Assembly: GCA_963978895.1 (NCBI GenBank)
Contig: OZ022241.1
Coordinates: 19,949,725-20,013,724 of the forward strand
DNA length: 64,000 nucleotides
Origin: Erpobdella octoculata
Taxonomy: Eukaryota; Annelida; Clitellata; Hirudinida; Erpobdellidae
Direction of reading: 5' to 3'
The position numbers were made by a program, and so were the translations under genes. Positions 1 through 11,924 of the stretch are shown one piece after another. Within the stretch, counting starts at the first letter, position 1. Each line of letters begins with the position of its first letter. Under the pieces are notes generated by a model, which saw only the letters and a program-made list of their open reading frames with translations, searched no databases and was not told where the DNA came from.

Positions 1-2001
1 GTAGTGGTGTGTATTGCCAAATGTCTTTCCAAGAAAGCGAACGCTGAAACGCTGAACAGCATTTTCCCATGTCGTCCAATCTCTTTGTTGAGATAACTGA
101 ACAAACTTAATCATTCTCTGGAACTCGATAGCTTTCTTTCTTTCCTGAATGACCAGACTTGTTCGTTCACTGGTCCTGGCTTTTGACCACCAAATTCGAT
201 GGGTTGACCCGAGACCTCGTTTGTCCTGTTGAACTGCCCCAACTCTTTCTGTCCAACGTAAAGAGGCTTCAGCTTCTGCGATATCCTTTCTGGCTACCCA
301 TTTCTTTCCAGACTTTACAAGAGGTCCCATCTCCACAATTCTTTGATCCGAAGAGTTATCCAGCATTAGTTGCGTACGGATCTTGTATATCTTAAACTCC
401 ACAACCAAAGACTTCAGTGGTAACCTCAGTTTGGCAGTCTTGCTGTACAAAGCTACCGAAGTAAATCCTGGAGGCAGACCCAACCATTTCCTTGTAAATT
501 TATTCATCCTCCTTTCTAGCTTTTCAACCAATGGTAAGCTCATCTCATACATTGATAGAGGCCTCAGCAATCTCGGTAATAGAACAAACTGAATTAACCA
601 CAATTTGAACCTGCTCTGGTGTGGGGCCGCATCAATTTTCTTCATGTCTTCAAATGCCGATCGGAGAACTTCAGAACACCGTCCAGTGTCGTTAAGCGAA
701 TCGTCCTACCACCTTCCCAGGCTCTTAACTGGTTCTTCTCTCAATGTTGGGATCCTGTTGCCAGCAACTGAAAACGTCACGTTGTCATCGATCTTGCCTC
801 GTCGCAGAGATAAGCTTCTTGACTTGGATGCCTTGAAACTCATTCCGCACCATGATAGCAGCCCGCTGAATGCATCAAGAGCTCTCGCATTGAGATACAT
901 TTGTTTAGAACCAAAGTTGTATCATCCATGAAGGCCTTCACCGATGGCATCAAGATACCCTTGCCAACGTAAGCTTCCTCCACGCGAGAACCCACTGCAT
1001 TCAGAAGCAGCTGCATCGCTAATACGAAGAGAATGGGTGAAATTGAGCAACCCATTGCTATACCAACTTCTAACTGGAACCATTCAGTTGAACATGAGGA
1101 CGTTGACAACCTCAATTTGAAATGTCCGAAATACTGTTACAAAATTTGGAACACGATGCGATCTGAGAGTTTTCCACAACATTTGGTGACGAACAGCTCC
1201 ATAAGCATTGGAAAAGTCTAACCAGACAATGTGCAAACTGAGACGATTATCTTTAGCTCTTTTCAATGCTTCCCAGATCACTGACGAATGTTCGATGCAT
1301 CCTGGTACTCCTGGCACTCCTCCCTTCTGAACAGACCTGTCGATGTAATTGTTTTAAATTACATAGCTTGTCAGTCTCCGAGCAAGGACAGCAAAAAATA
1401 TCTTTCCCTCGACGTTTAACAATGAAATTGGGCAAAACTGATGTATTGCTTTCGAGTCTTTTTCTTTCGGAATAAAGATACCTTCTGCTCTTTGCCAATT
1501 GCTTTCAATTTTTTTTTTCCCAAGAGCCCACGAGTAGAGAATGCAATAATCTGAATACTTCTGGGCATTTTTTGTAGACGAGATATGGCACCCCATTTGG
1601 TCCAGGAGCAGATCTGTTTCTTGTTCTGCAGAGAAATTGAGTAACTTCAAGTAACGAAATCATGCCTTCTCTGAAAGAAAAGTTTGGAAGTGGGATTTCT
1701 GGAAGATCGGTTCTTTCTTCTAACTGCTGATCTTCACGCGGGTCACGGAATGCGGACCAAAAATATTCATCGAGCGTTGCTTTGTCTGCTTGAAGCGTTC
1801 CTGACTTGGGTGGGTCCAGTAAATTTCTTCCATATTTGAATGGGTCTTTGATGAACTGAAGCCTGGCATTTCTCTGATCTCTTTTCTTTATCCGAAAACG
1901 CTCGGCCTCCATTAGGGCAGATAAAAGACGCCCCAAACTCTGCCGCAGATCTGCGAGACCAGCTTTTTCATTTCCCTGGGCTCTTTTCCACCGTTTTCGT
2001 A
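1..2001 (-). pseudogene. R2-like non-LTR retrotransposon copy 1, RT region, frameshifted and cut by the window edge
   Basis: Reading the minus strand, short open pieces at 1505-2044, 1354-1650, 1253-1498, 1084-1317 and 840-1115 line up in order with the long R2-like ORF at 45496-48387. Shared marks include LLDPPKSGTL, NRSAPGPNGVPYL, GIAMGCSISPILFVLAMQ and the RT active-site region AFMDDTTL. Positions 1-600 continue with the post-RT region (LMLDNSSDQ-like stretch, WWSKA). The zinc knuckle and endonuclease would lie beyond position 1. The frame changes several times, so this copy is dead. Its N-terminal part is at 3397-3995, separated by an inserted DNA element. Family assignment rests on similarity to the better copy in this window and on recognisable RT motifs. 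Confidence 0.85.
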
Positions 2002-3396
2002 GGTATCCGCCAAATTCATCGCGAAACGATTCATCGTGAAACAATTCATCGTGGACAATTCATCGTGGAACATTTCATCGTGAGACAATTCATCGTGTAA
2101 ACGATTCATCGTGAGACAATTCATCGTGAAACAATTCATCGTGAGGAGAATTCATCGTTAAAATCTCATCGTGAACAATTCATCGTGAGACAATTCATCG
2201 TGAGGAGAATTCATCGTGAACAAAAATTTGTGTATTTCATTTTCTAAGCTACAAAACTAAAAAAAATAATAATGATAACGGCTAATTTTTTCATCTTTGT
2301 TTGAAAATGTTTAGGTTATTGCTATTTGTAAAAAATGAAAAGTAGTTAACGTTTAAACAGTTTATTAATAAGAAAAAACACTAATTTTAACACGGAAAAC
2401 ATATTTAAAATTAAAAATTGTGAGCTATGCTTTGAAGATAATCTAATCTGTCCCTATTATTATAAATTTGAACAATCCGAATGAATTGAATGCGAAGAGC
2501 AGCGTCACGGTAGAATTTCTTTGGAGAAGGAGGGCACTGTGGCAAGGCCATATATATCTATGGACAAGGCTAATTAAACCATTAAGCTGATAAGAGCAAG
2601 TTAATGCTCACTTGCCTCAGCTGTTGTTTTTTCAAACAAACGTATAAAGCGTTTGTAAGCTAATTAAACTAAGAATCGATCATGCGAATCGATCATGCGA
2701 ATCAATGGCTTTGTGTCAAATTAAAGCATTTATAACTCCTTTGTAATTTTACAAAAAATCATGGTTTTTAGACTCACATTCACTCATGTCCACAATTATG
2801 GATTTTTTTAAATATGAAGGTTTCACATTAAGAAGTCTATACACAGGTGTTCCTGTCGCCATGATACTGGACACTTTTATGACGTCTATACAAATTCACG
2901 ATTTCAGAACCACACTCATTCTTATCCACACCAAGTTTTTTCATTAGTTTAAAGTTACAAAGATAACGCTAAAGAAAATCTACATTTAATAAATAAATAA
3001 TTATATTAGTAACACAATTGTATAAGTGCAAAAGTATCCAAGAAATTCATTTGAAAATTTGTTCATTGTATTTATTTCCAAGAACACTAAAAGATTCAAC
3101 CAATATTTATGCATTCAACGGTTTAAAGGAAAATTGTATTAAGGAAAATAATTTTCCATTGTGAAATATTATCTACGATGAATGTTTCCACATTAATAAA
3201 TACTAGATATATATCAATGGTTTCCACGATAAATTGTCTCACGATGAATTGTCTTCACGATGAATTGTCTCACGATGAATTGTCCACGATGAACTTTTCA
3301 CGATGAATTGTCTTCACGATGAATTGTCTCACGATGAAATGTCCCACGATGAATTGTCTCGCGATGAATTGTTTCACGATGAATTTGCCGTAAACC
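2002..3396. mobile_element. DNA element with inverted ends built from a ~15-bp tandem motif (MULE/foldback-like), inserted in R2-like copy 1
   Basis: Both ends carry many copies of a motif close to ATTCATCGTGARACA: on the plus strand at about 2012-2220 and inverted at about 3223-3390. The outermost bases are inverted matches (GGTATCCGCCAAATT on the left, GGTTTACGGCAAATT on the right, 12 of 15 identical). Flanks are TTTTCGTA (1994-2001) and CTTTCGTA (3397-3404), a 7/8 match consistent with an 8-bp target duplication. Removing the insert rejoins the two halves of the R2-like coding region. The 1-kb interior is AT-rich and I see no coding capacity. An 8-9 bp duplication would fit Mutator-like or foldback elements; the class is inference. 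Confidence 0.8.
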
Positions 3397-3995
3397 CTTT
3401 CGTAACAATTTTTTTTCTCTCTTCAGCTGATTGATTTTTCTTTGTCTTCTAGAAATCATGCCTTCATTGTTTCGAACCTGACGTTTTTGTTTCACACCAA
3501 ACAATTCAATGCTTTTTTCGTAAATAACATCAGTGAAATCTTTCATACTGAAATTTGATGAATTTCTTGAACGTGTTTTGAGAAGTTTTGAGAGTGTTTC
3601 GTCCAACTTTTTCCATGAAATTGTATCTCCTGCTGCAGGAAAATCAATTCTTGGCCTAGGTTGACTGATTTCTACTTCCGGATTCACATCTTGAACTGCG
3701 TCGGGGCTGTGGTTGGCCTCCGGCCCGGCAATGTTCGACGTTTTACCTGCATTAATATCTGATGCAGGACGTTGACGGAATTCGGTTAAGCAGCATATTT
3801 TCGTTCTGTGGACTTTCATTCCACGGATCGTCTTGAAACTCCTACCGCAAACACACTCGTGAAGCATACCCCCATTAGGGTCCGTTGAAGAAGCAGGGTC
3901 GTTGTCCAAAGGTGCGAATGTGAGTTCATCATTCTCCCCCTCCTTTCGGTTGGAACTCTGGGGGCATTTCGTAGTATAAGATGAAGCGGCATTTG
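3397..3995 (-). pseudogene. R2-like non-LTR retrotransposon copy 1, N-terminal zinc finger region
   Basis: The minus-strand frame reads through a finger-like segment with C/C then H/C spacing (CVCGRSFKTIRGMKVHRTK), then a segment that matches the start of the second R2-like ORF (DVIYEKSIELFGV against SEIIYKKCFDSFGV), then a basic stretch with SRRQRKINQLKREKK. It runs into the arrayed-end insertion at 3396. Upstream it opens into a (TACA)n tract at 4003, so no start codon can be fixed and the long HTYI-repeat reading there is microsatellite translation. N-terminal DNA-binding fingers are usual in R2-like elements. Confidence 0.8.
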
Positions 3996-4002
3996 AACGG
4001 AT

Positions 4003-4280
4003 TTGTATGTATGTATGTATGTATGTATGTATGTATGTATGTATGTATGTATGTATGTATGTATGTATGTATGTATGTATGTATGTATGTATGTATGTAT
4101 GTATGTATGTATGTATGTATGTATGTATGTATGTATGTATGTATGTATGTATGTATGTATGTATGTATGTATGTATGTATGTATGCATGTATGCATGTAT
4201 GCATGTATGCATGTATGCATGTATGCATGTATGCATGTATGCATGTATCCATGTATGTAGGCATGTATGCATGTATGCAC
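4003..4280. repeat. (GTAT)n microsatellite grading into (GTATGCAT)n
   Basis: Uninterrupted GTAT units from about 4004 to 4185, then alternating GTAT/GCAT units to about 4280. It abuts the 5' end of R2-like copy 1. Open frames here are repeat artefacts. About 260 bases after it (4281-4537) hold nothing I recognise. Confidence 0.97.
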
Positions 4281-4537
4281 TGGCGTTTCTCTTCAACACC
4301 AACTACATCACACCTATTCAAAAATTGACCATCATCATTTTATTCATTATTGTCAGAACAACATTTGTCATTGAATAGTTACTTTTCAATTCTCGTTATA
4401 GAACAACGATAGTTTTTGCTCTAGAAAACATCACAAACTGGGCAAAGATGGAGTTCAAATGTCATAAATTTATTGAATTTTATTAGAGTTTATGCGGAAT
4501 CAATTGTACAACAGATGATATCAGTTTTTATATTCAA

Positions 4538-5085
4538 CTAGCGGGGGTACCTGGCGATGCCGGGGTTTTTAGAGGTTTTTCTAATGTTTATTTCTCTCGT
4601 TCACGTTTCTTTCCCGCTTGCTTTCCCACTCTCGTTCGCTTTCCCGTTCCCTGTCGCTTTTCCGCTCCCGGTCGCTTTCCCGATCACGCTTGCTCTCCCG
4701 TTCCCGCTTGCTCTCCCGTTTCCGGTCACTTTACGCTTCCGGTCGCTTTCCCGCTTCCGGTCGCTTTCCCGTTTCCGCTTGCTTTCCCGTTCCCGTTCCG
4801 CTCACGCTTGCTTTCCCGTTCCCGCTCACGCTTGCTCTCCCGTTCCAGCTCGCGCTCATTTTCTCTTTTCCATCCTTTCCTAACTTAATCTTGGTCGCTT
4901 TTCCGTTCCTGGCCGCTTTCCCGCTTCCGGTCGGTTTTCCGCTCCCGTTTGCTTTCCCGTTCCCGATCGCTTTCCCGTTCCCGCTCCCGCTTGCTCTCCT
5001 GTTTGCGCTCATGCTTGCTCTCTCATTCCCGTTCTCGCACGCGCTCATTTTCCCTTTTTCATTCTTTTCTAACTTCTTTTAGCCC
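4538..5085 (+). repeat. GC-rich dispersed repeat, copy 1
   Basis: Begins with CTAGCGGGGGTACCTGGCG and GGGGTTTTTAGAGG, then hundreds of bases of degenerate CGCTTTCCCGTTCCCG units. The same opening is found at 26998 and 61739 on this strand and inverted at 12395-12530, 35896-36191, 48752-48897 and 54061-54387. The purine/pyrimidine array produces spurious open frames on both strands. Class unknown. Confidence 0.85.
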
Positions 5086-5492
5086 ATAAAACATAAAATA
5101 GATTTGGCTAAATCTTGCTTGAAGCTTTCAAACGTTGTTACGTAACCTAAATTTGAATTTTAGTACGCAATTACCGATATTGAATTCTATTATTCACCCC
5201 CAAATCTATATTATAGTAGCCCACGTCACTCACTCACTCACTGATTCTGTCACGCTTACGTAATTAGTCGTACAGACGATATCGATGTGCACGTAAGAAT
5301 TTATTGCGCGAAGGCGTGTAATAAAAGTTATTATGCAATTGTACCTATATACACTCTAAGTCCTAGAGATCAAAAGAAATAGCGCTGCAATCGAAAAATT
5401 AATATAATAGTAGACCACGTCACTCACTCACTGATTCTGTCACGCTTACGTAATTAGTCGTATAGTAGTTATTAAATACAATTTTGTATCAT

Positions 5493-5901
<409 letters not shown>

Positions 5902-5955
5902 TTTTGTTTTTCCTTTTAATTAAGTTCACATTTTAATAATTGAAAAATAAAGTAT

Positions 5956-6780
5956 ATGTTTTTAAACAAAATATCTCTTAATATGAATGACGACGAAGAT
6001 CCTGTATCGAGAAAACGGCGTCTAGCTAAAGAAAGGCAACGGAGATGTCGCGCAAGACAAACACCACAATCAAAAGCAAAAATTCGAGTTTTAGATGCAG
6101 AAGCTCATCAACAACGCACTGCAGAAATGTCTGTTGAGGAATTGCAAATTTTTCATGCTTCTCATGCCGCATCACAACAACGTTATGTCTATCGACTTAC
6201 TCCTCAACATCTAGAAGCTCTTCACACTTCCAATGCTGCCTCACAACGTCATCGAATTGAGCAAATGTCTGCCCATGAATTGCAGTTACATCGAGAAACC
6301 AATGCTGCCTCGCAACGCCATCAAGTTTTGCAAATGTCTCCCAATGAATTGCGTCTACATCAAGACACCAATGCTGCCTCGCAACGCCATCGAGTTGAAC
6401 AAATGTCTCCCAATGAATTGCAGCTACATCGAGCTGCTAATGCGATCTCCCAACATTTAGCACGAGATCGTGCGAGTAAGGCAGTTCGCAACGAAGTAAT
6501 TAACTTCAACGAAACTCAATTCGATTAACATGATTGTGGTGAATTTGATGTTTTATGTACTTCATGCCGAGCAACCATCAGATGGACTATTCACTTCATG
6601 TTGTCGAAAAGGCAGAGTAATGTTTTCAAAACCAATTGACATGCACGGTAATACACTTGAATATCCCGATTTTCTTAAAAGCCTACTGTCAGACACGGCC
6701 AATCCAGATAGACAAAATTTTCGACAACATATTCGATCATACAACAGCGCAGTTTCTTTCGCTTCCAAGAGCGCAAAAAT
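5956..6780 (+). pseudogene. Helitron Rep/helicase N-terminal fragment
   Basis: The frame from 5956 (more likely from the ATG at 5983, MNDDEDP) opens with basic ERQRRCRARQTPQ, then four degenerate repeats ending in SQRHR and built around MSPNELQLHR. This matches the N-terminal leader typical of animal Helitron proteins. After a TAA at 6526-6528 the same frame continues with HDCGEFDVLCTSCRA, the expected zinc-binding start. A frameshift near 6570 then moves to a frame with FTSCCRKGRV and FRQHIRSYNSAVSFAS, also standard Helitron motifs. It stops at about 6780, before the Rep catalytic and helicase domains, so it cannot be functional. Confidence 0.85.
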
Positions 6781-6878
6781 TTCGATTTGCTTATATATAA
6801 TTTTTTTTTATGGTTATCAAATGCCATTTTGTTTTTGTTGAATATTTTTATAATAATGGGTGCCGTATTTTTAAACTT

Positions 6879-6905
6879 CCGTCATTTTTGACGGGCTATC
6901 TCTAG
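6879..6905 (+). other. Helitron 3' terminal hairpin and CTAG end
   Basis: Six-base perfect stem CCGTCA/TGACGG with a TTTT loop, then GCTATCT and CTAG; the next base is T. This defines the 3' boundary. Confidence 0.85.
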
Positions 6906-7099
6906 TATTATATAATGAGATTTAAAAAAGTCTCAGAAGCAAGGACCACTTCTCAGCGATGGCCGTCAATTCACAAAAAATGTCGTGTATACTAAAATTT
7001 TGTAATAACTAATTATCTCACTCTTTAATTTTCACATCTTTTAAATTTATATGAAATACGTAAGTAAATTGAAAATTTAAACACAATAAAAAATTTCAT

Positions 7100-7240
7100 T
7101 AAATTTGCTTATATATACAGAGAAAAATATTTATGGTTATCAAATATCATTTTTTTTTGTTGAATCTTTTTTTAAAATGTATCCAAAGTACATCGAAATT
7201 TTAGAACATCCGTCCTTGGACGGGTAAAACCACAAGTATA
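7100..7240 (+). repeat. Second, decayed Helitron 3'-end copy
   Basis: This stretch repeats the sequence leading to the Helitron 3' end (the run from about 6785, including ATTTGCTTATATATA and TTATGGTTATCAAAT). It has its own hairpin CCGTCC-TT-GGACGG at about 7209-7222, but lacks a clear CTRR end. It may be a partial duplication of the Helitron end. The 190 bases between it and 6905 show nothing else. Confidence 0.6.
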
Positions 7241-7245
7241 TATAT

Positions 7246-7693
<448 letters not shown>

Positions 7694-7785
7694 TATTTAT
7701 TTATTTATTTATTTATTTGACAAATTTAAAGTGGCGTAAATCAAACGACTTCAAGGCCACATACAAAAATGAATAGAACAAAAAG

Positions 7786-10700
7786 TTAAATTTTCATAAG
7801 GTATTGTTTCAATTCTTTTTTAAACATTACAAAATCAGGTGCTGCTCTTATCTCCAAGGGAAGACTATTCCAAATTTTTGCTGCTGCAGCAGGAAAACTT
7901 CTATCACCAGCACTTTTTAGACGAGTAGAGGGAACGAAGAGAAGAGCTGAAGATGCAGATCTGAGATTCCCCCTTGATTGAATATTACTAATGGGCAAAA
8001 TTACTTCCATTAAGTATGAAGGAGCCAAACAGTTGAGACATTTAAAGACTAGTTGAGCTACTTTGAAGATAATTCTACACCTGACGTTCAACCAATGTAG
8101 TTCTTGAAGTACTGGAGTGATGTGATCGCAGCGTCTTCGACCGGTCAAAAGCCTTGCTGCCGCATTCACCACTGATTGAAGGCGATGAGTCAAGATCTTC
8201 GGGAGTCCAACCAGTGTGGAATTACAATAGTCTAGTTTTGAAAATACCAATGAAGTAATAAGCAAGTTAAGCGCCAGGGGGGGTAGAGATGAAGCAACAG
8301 TTTTGATTTGACGTAAGGTTGAAAAGCAGCTTTGGGTGATGCGACTAACGTGAGTGTTCATACACATGTCTGAATCAAAGGAAGCACCCAAATTGCGAAC
8401 TGAAACAGATGGAGAGATCCAATCTTTACCCATTCTCAGCGGTGCTGCTTGGAACTTAGGTTTCATCCGACTGGTTGACAGCCAAATTACTTCAGACTTG
8501 CTTGAATTCAGCTGAAGGCGACTGGAAGACATCCATAGGCTCACATCATCAATGCATGTAGAAACTACTGACGAGAGTTCAATTGCCTTAACAGGATCAC
8601 AATGACCATAGATCTGTGTGTCATCAGCATAAAAGTGCGCACAAAGTCCATGATTGGAGATAATTTTTTCTAGGTGAGCTATATACATTGTAAAGAGAGT
8701 TGGTCCAAGAACTGAACCCTGAGGCACTCCACAGTTAAGTAGCAAAGTACCAGAAATGTCCTCTCCAACCCTAACCTGACATTTACGTTCGTTAAGGTAT
8801 GAGTCAACCCACTCTAGTGCAGATCCGCAGAAACCAAAGTGTGAGTTTAGCCGTTGGAGCAGAATAGAGTGATCAACCGTATCGAATGCAGCTGAGAGAT
8901 CTAAGAGAACTAGCAATGTTATTTTCCCGCTGTCAGCAGCCACCAGAGCATCAGAAAAAACCTTAAGAACTGCGGTCTCTGTTGAATGATATTGCCGATA
9001 AGCCGACTGATGAGGTGGAGAAAGGTTATTACTATCCAAGTAGCTGGTTATCCTCGAAAGAACAAGCCGTTCTAACAACTTTGAAATGACAGACAGATTG
9101 GAGATTGGTCGATAAGAGCTAGCGTCATCACAGTCAAGATTGGGTTTTTTTAGAACTGGAGTGATGTAGGATGATTTGAAATATTTTGGTAGGTATCCTT
9201 CAATGAAGGATTTGTTAAACAAGCTGGTTAAAAAAGGTGCCAGTAAACAAGCTGATTTTTTTAGTAGCCAAGTTGGTATCGGATCTAGTAAACATTGTTT
9301 GTTTGGAAGACTATTTATAAGTTTGGTCACTTCATCCACATTTGTTGGCGCAAAACTGTTAAGAGAAGAGTTGATGGCCCAGTCCACAAGAGGTGGAGCA
9401 AGACAAGATGCAGTTGAAGCACGTACATTCTCAGTTTTACTTTCAAAGAACTTGAGAAATGAATTAGCTGTTAAGGTTGTTCTGATGGGTATTTGACCTC
9501 TAGCTGTTATTGTGTTTAAAGAAGTCCATAGATTTCGAGTTGATTGACATTCATCTTCAATTTTTTTAGTCCAGAAAAACTCACGTTTACTACGAAGTAG
9601 TTTCCTGTATTTTTTAAGTTGATTTTTCCATTCTAAGAGATCATTTGGTGAATTTGTTTTGATTGCTAGTCGACGTGTTAGTTTTTTGCAATTATGACAG
9701 TCATAGTCAAACCATGGGTCAGAAGGTCGTTGACGATACCTGGACATTTTTAGGGGTATTTGAAAATCAAGCATGGTTAGTAGTTCCTTGTTATATGTAT
9801 CAACTGCATCATCCAGACTGCATGTAACTTCTTGGGTGAGAGAAGAAGCCTGAAGCTGAGTTACAAAATCATCGAATATAAATTTTTTCCAGTCTCGACG
9901 CATAGAGTTCTTATAAGTAGGAGGAGGGCGAGTTATTAGTGAGCTCCATCGGATGAGAAAGTGATCAGAAAAGCCATTGTCAATTACTTCAATACTTTGA
10001 GCTAGAGAATCAGATCGAATGGCTACAGCATCGAGAGTGCCACCTTGCACATGAGTTGGTTGTTTAACATGTTGAATGAATCCATGATCAGCAAGAATAG
10101 TGTTAAAAGTTATAGCATTATTATCTTCACTTCGTTCCAATCTTATGTTAAAATCACCAGACACAACAACATCATCATTCAGGGCTGAAACAGTGTCAAG
10201 TAAATCAGAAAATTCACTAAAAAATTGTTTATTGATTATTCCTGTTCTGTAAATTACAACAATCAAACAACTGTAGGAGCCAGCTGTTACCCTACCAGCA
10301 GCACATTCATATGTTGTCGGCGTAACAGCTGGGTGAAACTGTTTCAACCGGAAACCAGGAGCTCCCAAAATAGCAACTCCTCCGTGGTTACAGCGTAGGG
10401 AATCATGTTTCACTCTTGGTCTGGGTCTGTCCACAACAGAAAAACCAAGCTTGAGAAATTTCTTGAAACAGATTGAGTCTTCATCGTGCCATGTCTCAGT
10501 GAGAAGCAAAATGTTAATTTTATGTTCATGGAAAATATTATGAATATCATCAGTCTTATTGTTGACTGATCTGATGTTAAGGAGACCGAAGTTAGCTTTC
10601 TTTGTGACTGTTCTAGAGTGGCGTTCTCTTAGATTAATAAGTCTGTGTTTTTTAATACTTTCATTAGTGGGTTTTAATGGAACTGAGTTATCAATATGGT

Positions 10701-10977
10701 TATTATCAGGATTAGGATTAGTTTGTTTCAATTCTTCACCCTCTATCACTTTGTCAATTTTTTTCAAACTGATATCATTTCTTGAAGTCATATTCACATC
10801 TGATTTTAAATTTTCTAGTTCTTCAGCACTATATCCTACAGCCAGTTTGTTCACTCCCATGTCACTCTGCACCATCTTATCCATCTGAAAACCTCCACTA
10901 CTCACCAACTGCTGCCCCCTCATTGTTGCTTTTTTATTTCTACCATATTTTTTTGCTTGGTTATTTAAGCAGCTCAT
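7786..10977 (-). CDS. Retrotransposon ORF2: apurinic endonuclease plus reverse transcriptase
   Basis: 1063 codons. The endonuclease spans roughly residues 128-345: NIRSVNNK, TETWHDED with the catalytic Glu near 161, SGDFNIRL near 273-280, and SDHFLIRW with the His near 339. The reverse transcriptase follows from about 555 to 830: PISNLSVISKLLER, LLDLSAAFDTVDH with the first catalytic Asp near 693, CGVPQGSVLGP near 749-759 and FYADDTQIY near 782-790. A C-terminal domain typical of CR1/L2/Jockey elements completes it (ARLLTGRRRCDHITPVL; FKVAQLVFKCLN). Such enzymes nick chromosomal DNA and prime reverse transcription at the nick. All catalytic motifs are present and no frame break is seen. Telling CR1 from L2 needs a tree. 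Confidence 0.95.
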   Translation of the reverse strand: MSCLNNQAKKYGRNKKATMRGQQLVSSGGFQMDKMVQSDMGVNKLAVGYSAEELENLKSDVNMTSRNDISLKKIDKVIEGEELKQTNPNPDNNHIDNSVPLKPTNESIKKHRLINLRERHSRTVTKKANFGLLNIRSVNNKTDDIHNIFHEHKINILLLTETWHDEDSICFKKFLKLGFSVVDRPRPRVKHDSLRCNHGGVAILGAPGFRLKQFHPAVTPTTYECAAGRVTAGSYSCLIVVIYRTGIINKQFFSEFSDLLDTVSALNDDVVVSGDFNIRLERSEDNNAITFNTILADHGFIQHVKQPTHVQGGTLDAVAIRSDSLAQSIEVIDNGFSDHFLIRWSSLITRPPPTYKNSMRRDWKKFIFDDFVTQLQASSLTQEVTCSLDDAVDTYNKELLTMLDFQIPLKMSRYRQRPSDPWFDYDCHNCKKLTRRLAIKTNSPNDLLEWKNQLKKYRKLLRSKREFFWTKKIEDECQSTRNLWTSLNTITARGQIPIRTTLTANSFLKFFESKTENVRASTASCLAPPLVDWAINSSLNSFAPTNVDEVTKLINSLPNKQCLLDPIPTWLLKKSACLLAPFLTSLFNKSFIEGYLPKYFKSSYITPVLKKPNLDCDDASSYRPISNLSVISKLLERLVLSRITSYLDSNNLSPPHQSAYRQYHSTETAVLKVFSDALVAADSGKITLLVLLDLSAAFDTVDHSILLQRLNSHFGFCGSALEWVDSYLNERKCQVRVGEDISGTLLLNCGVPQGSVLGPTLFTMYIAHLEKIISNHGLCAHFYADDTQIYGHCDPVKAIELSSVVSTCIDDVSLWMSSSRLQLNSSKSEVIWLSTSRMKPKFQAAPLRMGKDWISPSVSVRNLGASFDSDMCMNTHVSRITQSCFSTLRQIKTVASSLPPLALNLLITSLVFSKLDYCNSTLVGLPKILTHRLQSVVNAAARLLTGRRRCDHITPVLQELHWLNVRCRIIFKVAQLVFKCLNCLAPSYLMEVILPISNIQSRGNLRSASSALLFVPSTRLKSAGDRSFPAAAAKIWNSLPLEIRAAPDFVMFKKELKQYLMKI

Positions 10978-11003
10978 ATCTTCTGAACTTAAACAGTTTT
11001 TTC

Positions 11004-11924
11004 CTATAAATTTTGCTTTTTGAAGGCAACAGCATAGAATGCCCCTGCCTTGCTTTTTATTCTAAACATCCATTTGGTGATATCATCTTTTTCTCCAATC
11101 AGCCTCTTCTTTTCTTCAAGCAACTTCTTACATTCCAGTCTATCCTCTTTTGACAGGTCATTGCTTAATATGATGTTTCTTGTTTCTTCTGCTTTCTTCA
11201 ACTTTGGTGCATTTTCCATTGTCAGATTTTTAACTGAAGTACTTTGAAACTTTATCATAACTGGTCTTGGTGTTTGCAATTCACTTCTTTTTCCTATTCT
11301 GTAAATTTCTAAAATTTCTTTTTCTAATTCCAAACCTGTAATACTTTCCAATATTTGTATAACATCTTCTTTATCTTTACTTTTGGAGTTCTGCTCATTT
11401 TCAGGTATTCTATAAGCTACAATGTTGTTTTTCCTCTGTTGCCTATCTTCTACTGTATTAATTTTAATTCCTGTTACTTCCACTGCTCTTTGAATATTTT
11501 TAACATCTGTTGTCACTTCTTTTAAACTCTCTTTAACTATTTCTGAGAATGTTCTATTTGTTCTACTGGTTTCCTCAAGTTTATCATTGGATTGTTTATT
11601 ATATTTCACAATTTGCTCCTTCAACTCTTGAATCTGCTCTAGCTGCACCTCCATCATGTTATCACCACGACCATACCCCGCCTGACGACCATTTATCTCC
11701 TCCACCGACATTTTTACACCTCGAATTTCTTGTTCAACAAACTCCCTCATCTCCTTCATCATTTCTTTGATCTCTTGAGACTGTCCGTGTTCTTTATCCA
11801 ACTCAACCAATTCTTTCAACCTTTCTTCATTATTCCTATGGCAACATTCGCAAAGGTGAAGTCCCAGAACCATAACATCGCTCGCTACCTTCTTTTCTTC
11901 AAGTCTCGTTCTGCCGCCCGGCAT
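11004..11924 (-). CDS. Retrotransposon ORF1: coiled-coil RNA-binding protein
   Basis: The start is placed at the ATG of MPGGRTRLEEKK (11924), giving 306 codons. The same frame is open upstream to 12041, but those residues look like untranslated leader. Near the N-terminus is a small Cys pair (LCECCHRN). A long charged region with coiled-coil character follows (KEMMKEMREFVEQEI; LEQIQELKEQIV). The C-terminal half has the order seen in ORF1 proteins with an RRM-like fold: RQQRKNNIVAYRIPE, then EIYRIGKR and PRPVMIKF. It would bind the element RNA as a chaperone. It precedes ORF2 by 26 bp on the same transcript. Confidence 0.85.
   Translation of the reverse strand: MPGGRTRLEEKKVASDVMVLGLHLCECCHRNNEERLKELVELDKEHGQSQEIKEMMKEMREFVEQEIRGVKMSVEEINGRQAGYGRGDNMMEVQLEQIQELKEQIVKYNKQSNDKLEETSRTNRTFSEIVKESLKEVTTDVKNIQRAVEVTGIKINTVEDRQQRKNNIVAYRIPENEQNSKSKDKEDVIQILESITGLELEKEILEIYRIGKRSELQTPRPVMIKFQSTSVKNLTMENAPKLKKAEETRNIILSNDLSKEDRLECKKLLEEKKRLIGEKDDITKWMFRIKSKAGAFYAVAFKKQNL

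Noticed and set aside
4003..4302. Long HTYIHTYI and MYVCMYVC open frames here and at 27139-27943, 39894-40232, 48393-48836 and 61758-62661
   Set aside because: Pure translations of (ACAT)n/(GTAT)n microsatellites.
4557..5082. Pro/Phe/Ser/Arg-rich proteins on both strands
   Set aside because: Frames across the degenerate CGCTTTCCCG array of the dispersed repeat; same artefact at 35886-36125 and 54064-54343.
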